Under the pieces are notes generated by a model. The model searched no databases and was not told the origin of the DNA. It was given only the letters and a program-made list of their open reading frames with translations. From Candidatus Rokuibacteriota bacterium (GTDB lineage Bacteria > Methylomirabilota > Methylomirabilia > Rokubacteriales > CSP1-6): a stretch of 40,216 bases of DNA. Below are positions 9,686-16,951 of this stretch, in pieces (the stretch's first letter is position 1; each line of letters opens with the position of its first letter). Where the stretch lies: contig QHRU01000067.1 in assembly GCA_003220225.1 (NCBI GenBank), positions 1 to 40,216 of the forward strand, written 5' to 3'. Made by a program: the position numbers and the translations under genes.

Positions 9686-10105
9686 ATGCGGAGGACTTCG
9701 GTGCTGAGGTTCCTGACGTTGGTGGTGGTGGCGTCGTTCGCGCTGGCGGGCCCGCTGGCGCCGCTGGCCCACGCGCAGCAGCCGGCACAGCCGGCGCAGC
9801 CCGCACAACCCGCGCAGCCCGATCTCTTCCAGGAGACGTTGAAGGCGCAGCGCGCCTCCGACAGGGCGCAGGGCTTCTACGTCGCGGGGGCCGTCGTCGT
9901 GAACGTGTTCTTGATTCCCGGCAGAGCCATCACGTGCGCGGCCGGCGCGGCGGTCGGGGCGGCGATGCTGGTGGTGACGCTCGGCAGCGGCTACAGGGCG
10001 GCCACGGCGATCACTCGCGAAGGCTGCGGTGGCAAGTGGGTGGTGAAGGGCGACGATCTGAGGCCCGAGACACCCGCTCCTCTGGTCGTCGAACCGATGC
10101 GATAG
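9686..10105 (+). CDS. Secreted or membrane-associated protein of unknown function
   Basis: The 139-residue product starts at an ATG with a clear AGGGAGG ribosome-binding site eight bases upstream. Residues 1-31 form a classical Sec signal peptide, probably cut after AHA. A short Gln-Pro-Ala repeat (four units) follows. The mature part has one or two glycine- and alanine-rich hydrophobic stretches (VAGAVVVNVFLIPGRA and AAGAAVGAAMLVVTLGSG) and a tail REGCGGKWVVKGDDLRP with a Cys-Gly-Gly motif. No family or function is recognised. The stop overlaps the GTG of the next gene, suggesting coupled expression with the CusF-like protein and possibly a shared periplasmic role. Confidence 0.7.
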   Translation: MRRTSVLRFLTLVVVASFALAGPLAPLAHAQQPAQPAQPAQPAQPDLFQETLKAQRASDRAQGFYVAGAVVVNVFLIPGRAITCAAGAAVGAAMLVVTLGSGYRAATAITREGCGGKWVVKGDDLRPETPAPLVVEPMR

Positions 10106-10443
10106 TGCTCACGCGAGCCGGCGCGCCCTGGGCGCGCCGGCTCCTCGTTCTGCTATTCGTCCTGCTCCTTCTCCTCTTCGCCGCCGGCCTCTGGGGCACC
10201 GTGGTGCGTCCCGCCGCCTACGAAGTGCGCGGCGAGGTCGTCGCGCGCGCCACGCCCGATCTGCTGCTGATCCGTCACCAGGCCGTGACGGCGCTCGGCA
10301 TGGGCGCGATGGAGATGATGGCGGTGCGTGGCGCTCCCGCGGCGCTGGACGCCGCGCGACTCTCGCCCGGCGACCGCGTGCGCCTCGCCGTGCGCCCCGC
10401 CGGCGACGAGATCACGCTCGTGTGGGTGGAGCGAGAGCGGTGA
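10105..10443 (+). CDS. Membrane-anchored CusF-like copper-binding domain protein
   Basis: The 112-residue protein starts at a GTG that shares one base with the preceding stop (TAGTG). Residues 12-34 are an uninterrupted hydrophobic helix, an uncleaved anchor or signal. The remainder fits the small beta-barrel of CusF: VRGEVVARATPDLLLIRHQA, then MGAMEMM, then LSPGDRVRLAV. His58, Met69 and Met71 have the same spacing as the Cu(I)/Ag(I) ligands His36, Met47 and Met49 of E. coli CusF. The position of the capping Trp44 is Met66 here. A periplasmic copper chaperone role is inferred from this motif. No CusA/B/C or copper ATPase gene is nearby, so involvement in cytochrome maturation or metal tolerance is open. 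Confidence 0.65.
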   Translation: MLTRAGAPWARRLLVLLFVLLLLLFAAGLWGTVVRPAAYEVRGEVVARATPDLLLIRHQAVTALGMGAMEMMAVRGAPAALDAARLSPGDRVRLAVRPAGDEITLVWVERER

Positions 10444-10480
10444 CCGTCGGCGTCGGCGTCGGCCCGGCGGCGCGCGGCGC

Positions 10481-10635
10481 GGCCCCGTTCGACCACGCAA
10501 ATCGACACTGCGAAGCGCCTGTCAGCGAACACCGATTCACCGCCGGATCCGACGCTGTACCCGAAACACGGGTCTCACGGGGCCGCGCCGCGCGCCACCG
10601 GGCCGGCCCCGTTCGACCACGCACCTCGACAGTGC
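10481..10635. repeat. Direct repeat pair in a convergent intergenic gap
   Basis: A 31-base unit beginning GGCCCCGTTCGACCACGCA occurs at 10481-10511 and again at 10605-10635, with three mismatches by eye. The repeats lie in the 207-base gap between the CusF-like gene and the cytochrome gene, which converge. A GTCGGC triplet repeat sits at about 10445-10462. No convincing gene is seen in the gap. Confidence 0.6.
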
Positions 10636-10650
10636 CCGCCCTGCGCACGG

Positions 10651-11043
10651 TTACGGCTGCGGGGCCCTTCGTTTCGACGTGAGCGTTCGCACGTAACCCA
10701 CCAGCGATTCGATGTCGGCGTCCGAGAGCTGCGCGCCGAAGGCGGGCATGCCGGGCCGGCCGATGGACGCTCCGCCGTGCTTGATGAGGTCGAACAGGTA
10801 CCGATCGGATTCCACCGCGACGCGACGGTCGGTGAGGTCCCCCGGCCGCAGCAGAAAGAGCGCTGCCCGCCAGGAGCCCCGGCCGTCCGTCCCGTGGCAC
10901 TCGGCGCAGTAGGCGTAGTAGAGTCGTTCAGCGCGAGAGGCGCCGGCCGGTGGGCGCGCATCCGTGAGGAGCCACCCCAGGCCGCCCGCGAGGATGCCGA
11001 TCGCCGCAACAGCCGCGACGAGGATCACGACGCCGCGACGCAT
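10651..11043 (-). CDS. Small membrane-anchored c-type cytochrome
   Basis: The 130-residue protein has an N-terminal hydrophobic segment (about residues 5-26, an anchor or signal). A class I cytochrome c domain follows, with the haem motif CAECH (Cys46, Cys49, His50) and probable axial ligand Met99 in RPGMPAF. The ending DADIESLVGYVRTLT is the usual C-terminal helix. It would carry single electrons on the periplasmic side of the membrane. The partner complex is not encoded nearby. It converges with the CusF-like gene, and copper handling and haem electron transfer may be linked, but only proximity supports this. Confidence 0.92.
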   Translation of the reverse strand: MRRGVVILVAAVAAIGILAGGLGWLLTDARPPAGASRAERLYYAYCAECHGTDGRGSWRAALFLLRPGDLTDRRVAVESDRYLFDLIKHGGASIGRPGMPAFGAQLSDADIESLVGYVRTLTSKRRAPQP

Positions 11044-11078
11044 GGCGACATTCTACGAGGAACGATCGGAAATACCCC

Positions 11079-11106
11079 TTGACAAGAGGGGACGCAAACG
11101 GATAAA
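11079..11106 (+). promoter_or_regulatory. Promoter for the first ABC transporter operon
   Basis: A perfect -35 TTGACA (11079-11084) is followed after 16 bases by GATAAA (11101-11106), four of six matches to the -10 consensus. The local DNA is AT-rich compared with its surroundings. The binding-protein ATG at 11148 follows with an AAGGAGG site at 11133-11139. Confidence 0.6.
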
Positions 11107-11147
11107 GAGATTAACCTTTTCGGACCTTCGCGAAGGAGGCTCTCCCG

Positions 11148-12485
11148 ATGAGTGACGGACACCCTGTAGAGACCGACCCGACCACCGTCAGCCGCCGCGG
11201 CTTCCTGAGAGCGACCGGTGCCGGCGTCGCGGGAGGCACCCTCGCGGCGATGCTGGACGCCCGCCAGGCGCCTGCCCAGATCCGTGGAACGACGCTCAGA
11301 ATTCTCCAGTGGAGCCACTTCATTCCCGCGTACGACAACTGGTTCGACACCGTCTTCGTCAAGGAGTGGGGTGACAAGAACGGCGTCAAGGTGCGCGTGG
11401 ACCACATCCCGCACCTCGAGCTGCCGGCCCGGATGGCCGCCGAGTTCGCAGCGGGAGCGGGCCACGACATCATGATGAACGGCTCGTCGATCCTCACCCG
11501 GCTCTACTACAAGAGCCTGGCCGACATCAGCGACATCTACGACGCCGCCGGCAAGAAGCACGGCGGCTGGATCCCGACCGCCGGCCCACTGGTGCAGGTG
11601 GAAGGTCGCACCTACGGCATGCCGATGTTCTACATCCTGCTGCCGATGCTCTGGCGGAAGGATCTCTTCGAGGCCAACAACCTCAAGGCTCCCGACACCT
11701 GGGAGCTGGCGCGCGTGGCCGCCCGCACGCTCAAGCCCAAGGGCCACCCGACGGGCATCCAGTTCTCGCAGTGCGCCGACGCCAACCTGAACTGGCGCTC
11801 GCTGCTGTTCAGCTTTGGCGGCGCCGAGTCCGACGTCTCGGGCGAGAACATCCTGATCGACTCAAAGGAGACGCGCGAGGCGCTCCGGTTCGCCAAGGCG
11901 CTCTTCGACGAGGGCATGACGCCGGAGGTCTTCTCATGGGACGACGCCTCCGACAACCGGTATCTCGCCTCGGGCGTGGCGTGCTGGATCCACGACGCGA
12001 TCTCCGCATACCGAACGACCGAGGACACGAACCCCGACGTGTTCAAGAACACCCACATCGCCATGGAGCCCGCGGGCCCGGGCGGCAAGCGCGTGAGCAC
12101 GTCGGCCGCCAACGTCTACATGATCTGGAAGTTCTCGAAGAACCAGCAGGCGGCCAAGGAATTTCTCACGCACTTCGTGGACGCCGGCCCCGATGGCATG
12201 GTGCAGAGCCGCGGCTACAACATGCCGTACCTGCTCGGCCAGGCCAAGAAGCCGATGCCGATCATCGGCGCCGATCCCAAGATGCAGATCCTTCAGGACT
12301 TCCCGAAGATCGTGGCGTTCTACGGCTATCCCGGGCCGTTCACGACGCCGATCCAGGAGGTCGTCAACCTGTTCGTCCTGCCCGACATGTTCACGCGCGT
12401 GGCCCGCGGCCAGGCCATCGAAGACGTGGTGAAGTGGGGCATGGGCGAATACCGCCGGATCTTCGCCAAGCACAAGCGCGCATGA
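11148..12485 (+). CDS. ABC transporter extracellular solute-binding protein (Tat-exported, sugar type)
   Basis: The 445-residue product has a twin-arginine signal with SRRGFLRATGAG in the first 35 residues. A family 1 (MalE-like) solute-binding fold follows, opening with LRILQWSHFIPAYD. Features such as GRTYGMPMFY, DTWELARVAARTLK and the late VVKWGMGEYRRIF are typical of CUT1 carbohydrate-binding proteins. It should act in the periplasm, delivering ligand to the two permeases encoded next; its last codon overlaps the first permease start (ATGA). It is clearly more distant from the three tandem binding proteins at 20.8-24.7 kb than those are from each other. The ligand is unknown; a sugar, polyol or glycerol-phosphate type is inferred from the family. 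Confidence 0.92.
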   Translation: MSDGHPVETDPTTVSRRGFLRATGAGVAGGTLAAMLDARQAPAQIRGTTLRILQWSHFIPAYDNWFDTVFVKEWGDKNGVKVRVDHIPHLELPARMAAEFAAGAGHDIMMNGSSILTRLYYKSLADISDIYDAAGKKHGGWIPTAGPLVQVEGRTYGMPMFYILLPMLWRKDLFEANNLKAPDTWELARVAARTLKPKGHPTGIQFSQCADANLNWRSLLFSFGGAESDVSGENILIDSKETREALRFAKALFDEGMTPEVFSWDDASDNRYLASGVACWIHDAISAYRTTEDTNPDVFKNTHIAMEPAGPGGKRVSTSAANVYMIWKFSKNQQAAKEFLTHFVDAGPDGMVQSRGYNMPYLLGQAKKPMPIIGADPKMQILQDFPKIVAFYGYPGPFTTPIQEVVNLFVLPDMFTRVARGQAIEDVVKWGMGEYRRIFAKHKRA

Positions 12486-13465
12486 CGGGAAGTTCGCTCC
12501 ACGGCGGCCCGGACCCGATGGCCCGGGCCGCCGTTGTCTCTGTGCCCGCGCGGGCCGCCGAGCGCCCCTGGCTGACCCACGGCGCACGCCGGCTGATGTT
12601 CGGCTACACACTGCTGGCGCCGGCCGCCCTCTACGTGCTCCTCCTGGTCGGCGCGCCCTTCCTCTTCTCGCTCTACCTCGCCGTCAGCGACGCCAACGTC
12701 GGCGAGCCCATCGCGCACTTCGTCGGGCTCGAGAACTTCAAGGCTGCCTTGGAGATGGACGTCTTCTGGATCTCCCTCCGGAACAGCGTCGTGTTCCTGG
12801 TGGTGGCGGCCGTCCTCAAGAGCCTGCTCGGCACCTCGCTGGCGTTCCTGCTGCTCCAGGACTTCAAGGGCAAGAAGCTGATCCGCGGCCTCGTCGTCAT
12901 CCCGTTCACGCTGCCCATCGCCATCAGCGTGCTGTCCTGGAAATGGATGTACGACTCCCAGTTCAGCGTCATCAACTGGGTATTGAGCCGCATGGGCCTG
13001 ATCGGGCAGTTCGGGACGGAGGGCTGGCCGATCTGGCTCGGCGATCCGAAGCTGGCGCTGGTCGCGTGCATCCTCGTGAACGTGTGGCGGACATTCCCGT
13101 TCTCCGCGATCGTCCTGCTGGCGGGGTTCACGTCGGTGCCTGTCGAGGTGATCGACGCCGCCAAGGTGGATGGCTGCTCGTTCTTCCAGCGGTTCCGCCA
13201 CGTGGTCGTGCCGATGATCTTTCCGATCCTCATGATCGGATTCCTCTTCGACACGGTCTTCACGCTGTCGGACCTGAGCGTCGTGTACCTCCTGACGCAA
13301 GGCGGCCCGGCCAACGCGACCAAGATCCTGCCCGTGCTCGCGTACCAGATCGGGATCCAGGCCGGCAGCCTCGGCCGCGGCGCGGCCATCGCGCTGTTCC
13401 TCGTGCCCCTGCTGATCCCGGCCCTCATCCTGGTGCTGCGCAACCTGAAACGGCGGGAGTACTAG
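12482..13465 (+). CDS. ABC transporter permease (CUT1, MalF/UgpA type)
   Basis: The 327-residue membrane protein starts at the ATG overlapping the binding-protein stop by four bases. It shows six hydrophobic segments and the cytoplasmic EAA loop VPVEVIDAAKVDGCSFFQRF, which contacts the ATPase. LTQGGPANATKILPVLAYQ and SLGRGAAIALFLVPLL are conserved in this subfamily. The longer MalF/UgpA-type N-terminus identifies it as the first of the permease pair. It forms the transmembrane channel with the next gene product. No ATPase gene follows, so an ATPase encoded elsewhere must energise the pair. Confidence 0.93.
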   Translation: MTGSSLHGGPDPMARAAVVSVPARAAERPWLTHGARRLMFGYTLLAPAALYVLLLVGAPFLFSLYLAVSDANVGEPIAHFVGLENFKAALEMDVFWISLRNSVVFLVVAAVLKSLLGTSLAFLLLQDFKGKKLIRGLVVIPFTLPIAISVLSWKWMYDSQFSVINWVLSRMGLIGQFGTEGWPIWLGDPKLALVACILVNVWRTFPFSAIVLLAGFTSVPVEVIDAAKVDGCSFFQRFRHVVVPMIFPILMIGFLFDTVFTLSDLSVVYLLTQGGPANATKILPVLAYQIGIQAGSLGRGAAIALFLVPLLIPALILVLRNLKRREY

Positions 13466-13469
13466 ACCG

Positions 13470-14339
13470 ATGGCGCGAGCGATGGCGCCTCCGATGACGC
13501 AGCGGCGAAAGTCGATCAGGCGACACCTGCTGATCTACGCGGCGATCACACCGTACGTCGTGATCGCGGTGTTTCCGATCTACTGGATGGCGATCACCGC
13601 GTTCAAACAGGATCCCGACCTCTACCGGATGGAGCACTTCCCGTTCTGGTTCAACCTGGCGCCGACGCTCCGGAACTTCAAGATCCTCTTCTACCAGACG
13701 CACTACGGCGACTGGATCTGGAACACGTTCACGATCTCGGCCTGGGTGGCCCTGATCACGCTGGTGACCGCGGTGCCGGCGGGCTACGCGCTCGCGCGCC
13801 TCAAGCTGCCCGGCGCCGAGAACACCGGCATCGCGATCTTCCTGACCTACCTCGTGCCGCCCATCATCCTGTTTCTGCCGCTGTCGCGCATCGTCGCCGA
13901 GCTGGGCCTTCAAGACTCGTGGTGGGCGCTCGTCGTCGTCTATCCGACGTTCACGATCCCGTTCTGCACGTGGCTGCTGATGGGGTTCTTCAAGACGGTG
14001 CCGATGGAGATCGAGGAGGCCGCGCGCGTGGACGGGTGCGGTCAGGCGGGCGCGTTCCTGCGCGTCATCCTGCCGATCAGCCTGCCCGGCGTGCTGACCA
14101 GCGTGATCTTCGCCTTCACGCTCTCGATGCAGGACTTCCTCTACGGGCTGGCGTTCGTGTCGCCGGGCGACCAGAAGCCGGTGCCGGTGGGCGTGCCGAC
14201 CGAGCTGATCCGTGGCGATATCTACTACTGGGGCTCGCTCATGGGGGCGGCGCTGCTCGTCGGTCTCCCGGTGGCGATCCTCTACAACTTCTTCCTCGAC
14301 CGCTTCATCCAGGGCATCACTGGCGGCATCGGGAAGTGA
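13470..14339 (+). CDS. ABC transporter permease (CUT1, MalG/UgpE type)
   Basis: The 289-residue membrane protein begins four bases after the previous stop. It has six predicted transmembrane segments. The EAA loop is VPMEIEEAARVDGCGQAGAF, and the C-terminal GDIYYWGSLMGAALLV and FIQGITGGIGK are typical of MalG/UgpE. It is the partner of the preceding permease. Two hairpins follow the stop, the second a strong GC stem, which probably ends the operon. An ATP-binding gene is absent from this three-gene unit. Confidence 0.93.
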   Translation: MARAMAPPMTQRRKSIRRHLLIYAAITPYVVIAVFPIYWMAITAFKQDPDLYRMEHFPFWFNLAPTLRNFKILFYQTHYGDWIWNTFTISAWVALITLVTAVPAGYALARLKLPGAENTGIAIFLTYLVPPIILFLPLSRIVAELGLQDSWWALVVVYPTFTIPFCTWLLMGFFKTVPMEIEEAARVDGCGQAGAFLRVILPISLPGVLTSVIFAFTLSMQDFLYGLAFVSPGDQKPVPVGVPTELIRGDIYYWGSLMGAALLVGLPVAILYNFFLDRFIQGITGGIGK

Positions 14340-14404
14340 GCGCCGCGCGAGTTCGAGCGCCGGCTCTGCCGGCACAACCAATTCCTGGGGGGAGGCAGGG
14401 CGAG

Positions 14405-14456
14405 CGCGAGCCGTAGGCTCGCGCCGCCCGTCGGAAGGGGGGCAAAGCCCCCCTCC
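14405..14456. terminator. Two stem-loops between convergent operons
   Basis: The first is an eight-base perfect stem CGCGAGCC/GGCTCGCG (14405-14412 with 14416-14423). The second is GGGGGGC/GCCCCCC around AAA (14437-14443 with 14447-14453), extended by flanking pairs. They lie between the permease stop at 14339 and the cupin stop at 14463, so the second could serve as a bidirectional terminator. The same GGGGGGC core recurs at 16053-16069. Confidence 0.55.
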
Positions 14457-14462
14457 GAGGAT

Positions 14463-14921
14463 TTATTCGGCGTCCGGGCGGACGATGGGATCGGGTCGGC
14501 CGGGGTAGCCGACGTGGAGGATGAGGTACTTCACGGGCTTGTCGGTCCGGTTGAAGGCGTTGTGCCACCAGCCGCCGTTGTCCATGTAGGACTGGCCGGC
14601 CGCGTGATACTGCGCGCCCGCGATGCCGACCGGCCCCGTCTCGTACTCGGTGGTGAGGATACCCTCGATGACGTAGACGAAGGTGGGCACGCGGAACTGC
14701 AGCCGCCCCGTGTGGCCACCCGGCTCCAGCTCGATCGTCTGGCCGGTGAGCAGGATCGGGGCGTTGACGGTGGCGCTGAAGCCTCCGAGCGAGGTGACGA
14801 GGTTTCGCGCCTTGACGCCCTTCGCCGCCTTCGTGTCCGCCGTCGGCTGCTGGGCGTCCGCGGGCGCGAGGAGGGCGAGGACGAGCGCCACCACGAGACC
14901 GAGCGAGAGCCTGATGACCAT
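14463..14921 (-). CDS. Secreted cupin-domain protein
   Basis: The 152-residue protein has a Sec signal peptide (LSLGLVVALVLALLAPADA, then a probable cut) and one cupin beta-barrel. The barrel shows the first cupin motif region (TIELEPGGHTGRLQFRVPTFVYVIEG) and the second (GQSYMDNGGWWHNAFN). The first motif keeps one His, while the usual paired His is unclear, so metal binding is uncertain. Cupins include dioxygenases, isomerases and sugar-binding proteins; here a periplasmic role is indicated, with no substrate. An AGGGGG ribosome-binding site precedes the ATG. It sits between ABC clusters, which may hint at carbohydrate handling, but the link is only positional. Confidence 0.82.
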   Translation of the reverse strand: MVIRLSLGLVVALVLALLAPADAQQPTADTKAAKGVKARNLVTSLGGFSATVNAPILLTGQTIELEPGGHTGRLQFRVPTFVYVIEGILTTEYETGPVGIAGAQYHAAGQSYMDNGGWWHNAFNRTDKPVKYLILHVGYPGRPDPIVRPDAE

Positions 14922-15001
14922 GGGTCCACCCCCTGAGCGGGTTGAGAATTCGCGAGCCAGGACGGCCAGTGCGGCGCAAACCTAGCATTCGCCGTTTTCG
15001 C

Positions 15002-16036
15002 ATGTCAAGGTTCAGCGCGGCGCTCGCGGCGGCGCTGATCGCGGTGGCAGCCGGTCTCGCCGCGCGCCCGGGCGCGGCCTCGAGCGTCCAGACAGCGCCA
15101 GGCCTCATCGCGGAGGTGGTCGTCACCGACGTGGGCCGGCCGATCCAGCTCGCTTTCGATCGCGGTGGGCGCCTCGTCGTGCTGAGCCACGGCCGTCGCG
15201 GCGACGCGGCGGGCGAGATCCATCGCCTGGACGTGACGCAGGCGCTGCCGATCGACGCCGGGCGCGCGCCGCGCGTCGTCATCCCCTTCTCCGAGGCGCC
15301 GCGCAAGCCGACGCTCGGGAGCCTGGCGGTCGATCCGCGTACGGGCGACCTCTACCTCGGCGAGGAGAACGGCAATCGCGTCTATCACCTCGAGACTCAC
15401 AGCCGGCTGACCGCGGTCGCCGTCGGGCTGCAGCACCTCGTGGGCGGCAGCAGCATCGCGCTCGACGGCGACGGCCGGCTGGTCGCCGTCGACTACGCGA
15501 GTCCCGAGACGCAAGGCCGGGCCGAGGTTCCACCGCCGCCGGGGCTCGACGTGCTCGGCACCGGCTACCAGGGGCCGCTGATCTTCCGGGTAACCCTCGG
15601 CGACGGTGCCGCGCTCCCGCGCCGCCTCGACCTCGTGCCGCCGTTCTTCCCGCGCTGGTGGATCTCGCCGCCGGGCGAGCCGCTGACGCGATTCATGGCC
15701 GTGGCGGCGAGGTCCGACGGCACGTTGCTGCTGCTCGACTCGCTCGGCCAGGTGTTCCGGTTGACGGACGCGGGGGAGCTACTCGCCGTCACGCGCCTGC
15801 CCGCCGGCCACTATCAGCGCACGAGCCTGGCCGTCACGCGCGACGGCACGCTCTTCGTATCGACCGGGTTCCACGTGCGGCGGCTCTTCCGGGTGTCGCC
15901 GGGCGGCGCGGTGACGACGGTCGCCTCCGAGCTGGGCGATCCGGGCGGTGTCGCCGTCGACGACGAGGGCCGCATCTACATCGCCGAAACCGCCCTCCAC
16001 CGCGTCATCCGTATTTCCCCCGCGCGCGCTCAGTAA
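15002..16036 (+). CDS. Secreted NHL/SMP-30-like beta-propeller protein
   Basis: The ATG at 15002 is followed by a signal peptide (FSAALAAALIAVAAGLAARPG), giving a 344-residue product. The frame is open further upstream to a TTG at 14942, but that start would bury the signal. Repeated blade-like units are visible: PIQLAFDRGGRLVVLS, GSLAVDPRTGDLYLGE, SSIALDGDGRLVAVD, TSLAVTRDGTLFVST and GGVAVDDEGRIYIAE. This is the NHL/SMP-30-like six-bladed propeller pattern. Such proteins bind ligands or act as lactonases. No catalytic set can be assigned. It is divergent from the cupin gene, with an 80-base gap, and both products are exported, so the two may be co-regulated. Confidence 0.82.
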   Translation: MSRFSAALAAALIAVAAGLAARPGAASSVQTAPGLIAEVVVTDVGRPIQLAFDRGGRLVVLSHGRRGDAAGEIHRLDVTQALPIDAGRAPRVVIPFSEAPRKPTLGSLAVDPRTGDLYLGEENGNRVYHLETHSRLTAVAVGLQHLVGGSSIALDGDGRLVAVDYASPETQGRAEVPPPPGLDVLGTGYQGPLIFRVTLGDGAALPRRLDLVPPFFPRWWISPPGEPLTRFMAVAARSDGTLLLLDSLGQVFRLTDAGELLAVTRLPAGHYQRTSLAVTRDGTLFVSTGFHVRRLFRVSPGGAVTTVASELGDPGGVAVDDEGRIYIAETALHRVIRISPARAQ

Positions 16037-16052
16037 CCTCCGATGATCGGTT

Positions 16053-16069
16053 GGGGGGCGAAGCCCCCC
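16053..16069. terminator. GC-stem terminator between convergent genes
   Basis: GGGGGGC/GCCCCCC around GAA, a perfect seven-base stem, lies between the propeller gene stop (16036) and the permease stop (16079). The stem and the trailing TCCGAG match the hairpin at 14437-14453. It is probably bidirectional. Confidence 0.6.
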
Positions 16070-16078
16070 TCCGAGTAA

Positions 16079-16951
16079 TCAGGCTCCTTCGATCATCGCC
16101 GCGGTGAGACCGCGCACGTAGCCGCGCGCGAACACCGCGCACAGCAGCACGACCGGGATGGCCATGAGGTTGATCCCGGCGACCGCGAGCAGCTCGTCGA
16201 GCGCCACCTCCATCGTCGCGAGGCCCGCGGGGATCGTCTGGTTGTGCTCGGACAGCAGGAACACGGAGGCGATCATGAAGTCGCTGGCGATCGTCCCCAG
16301 CGCGAAGATCCCGGCGGCGATGAGGACGGGCCGGCTCATCGGGAGCACGATGCGATAGAAGGCCGCCGCGCGCGAGGCGCCCTCGACCAGCGCGGATTCT
16401 TCGATCTCTCGCGGCAGGTTCTGGAAGTACGCCGACAGGATCCAGACGCAGAACGGCAGCGCCATCGTCGGATAGACGAGCAGCAGGACGACGGGGTTGT
16501 CGTCGAGGCCGAGGCGGATGATGACCTGGTAGAGCGGGACGAACAGGATCGTGTGCGGCACGACGTAGGTGGCGAAGATCGCGCGCCGCCACCAGCGGAA
16601 GCCCGGCGGCTGCAGGCGGCCGAGCGCGTAGGCGGCCGCCACGCCGGCCGCCAGCGTGATGGCGACCGAGCCGCCGAAGATGACGATGGTGTTCTCGAGC
16701 CACACGAAGAACGGGTAGTCGCGGCGCAGCGCCCGGCCCACGAAGTTGCGCGGCTGGCCCTTGCGCTCGAACAGCTCCTCGAAGTTCTCGAGCGTCGGGT
16801 TGGTCACGATGAACGGGTTGCCGAAGACGTCTTCCTGGGCCGTCTTCAGCGACTGCACGAACATGAAGTAGATCGGGAACACGCAGTAGACGGTGGCCAC
16901 CAGCAGCAGTCCCGCGTGGCCGGCCCGGCGCCACCACGGCCGGGGGTTCAC
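16079..16951 (-). CDS. ABC transporter permease (MalG/UgpE-like), second pair of the large operon
   Basis: The 290-residue membrane protein uses a GTG start at 16951, whose GTGA overlaps the upstream permease stop. It has six hydrophobic segments. The EAA loop is LPREIEESALVEGASRAAAF, a diverged form with Glu-Gly in place of Asp-Gly. The periplasmic loop between helices 1 and 2 (EELFERKGQPRNFVGRALRRDY) is longer than in the other MalG-type permeases of this window. It is the last gene of the minus-strand transporter operon. A dedicated binding protein is not adjacent, so its ligand source is unclear. Confidence 0.9.
   Translation of the reverse strand: MNPRPWWRRAGHAGLLLVATVYCVFPIYFMFVQSLKTAQEDVFGNPFIVTNPTLENFEELFERKGQPRNFVGRALRRDYPFFVWLENTIVIFGGSVAITLAAGVAAAYALGRLQPPGFRWWRRAIFATYVVPHTILFVPLYQVIIRLGLDDNPVVLLLVYPTMALPFCVWILSAYFQNLPREIEESALVEGASRAAAFYRIVLPMSRPVLIAAGIFALGTIASDFMIASVFLLSEHNQTIPAGLATMEVALDELLAVAGINLMAIPVVLLCAVFARGYVRGLTAAMIEGA

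Noticed and set aside
10422-10682. Plus-strand frame of 86 codons across the repeat-bearing gap
   Set aside because: Arg/Ala-rich composition, no ribosome-binding site, and it overlaps both neighbouring genes.
14942-15001. TTG start for the beta-propeller gene, 20 codons upstream
   Set aside because: It would put an Arg-rich stretch before the signal peptide; the ATG at 15002 gives a normal signal.
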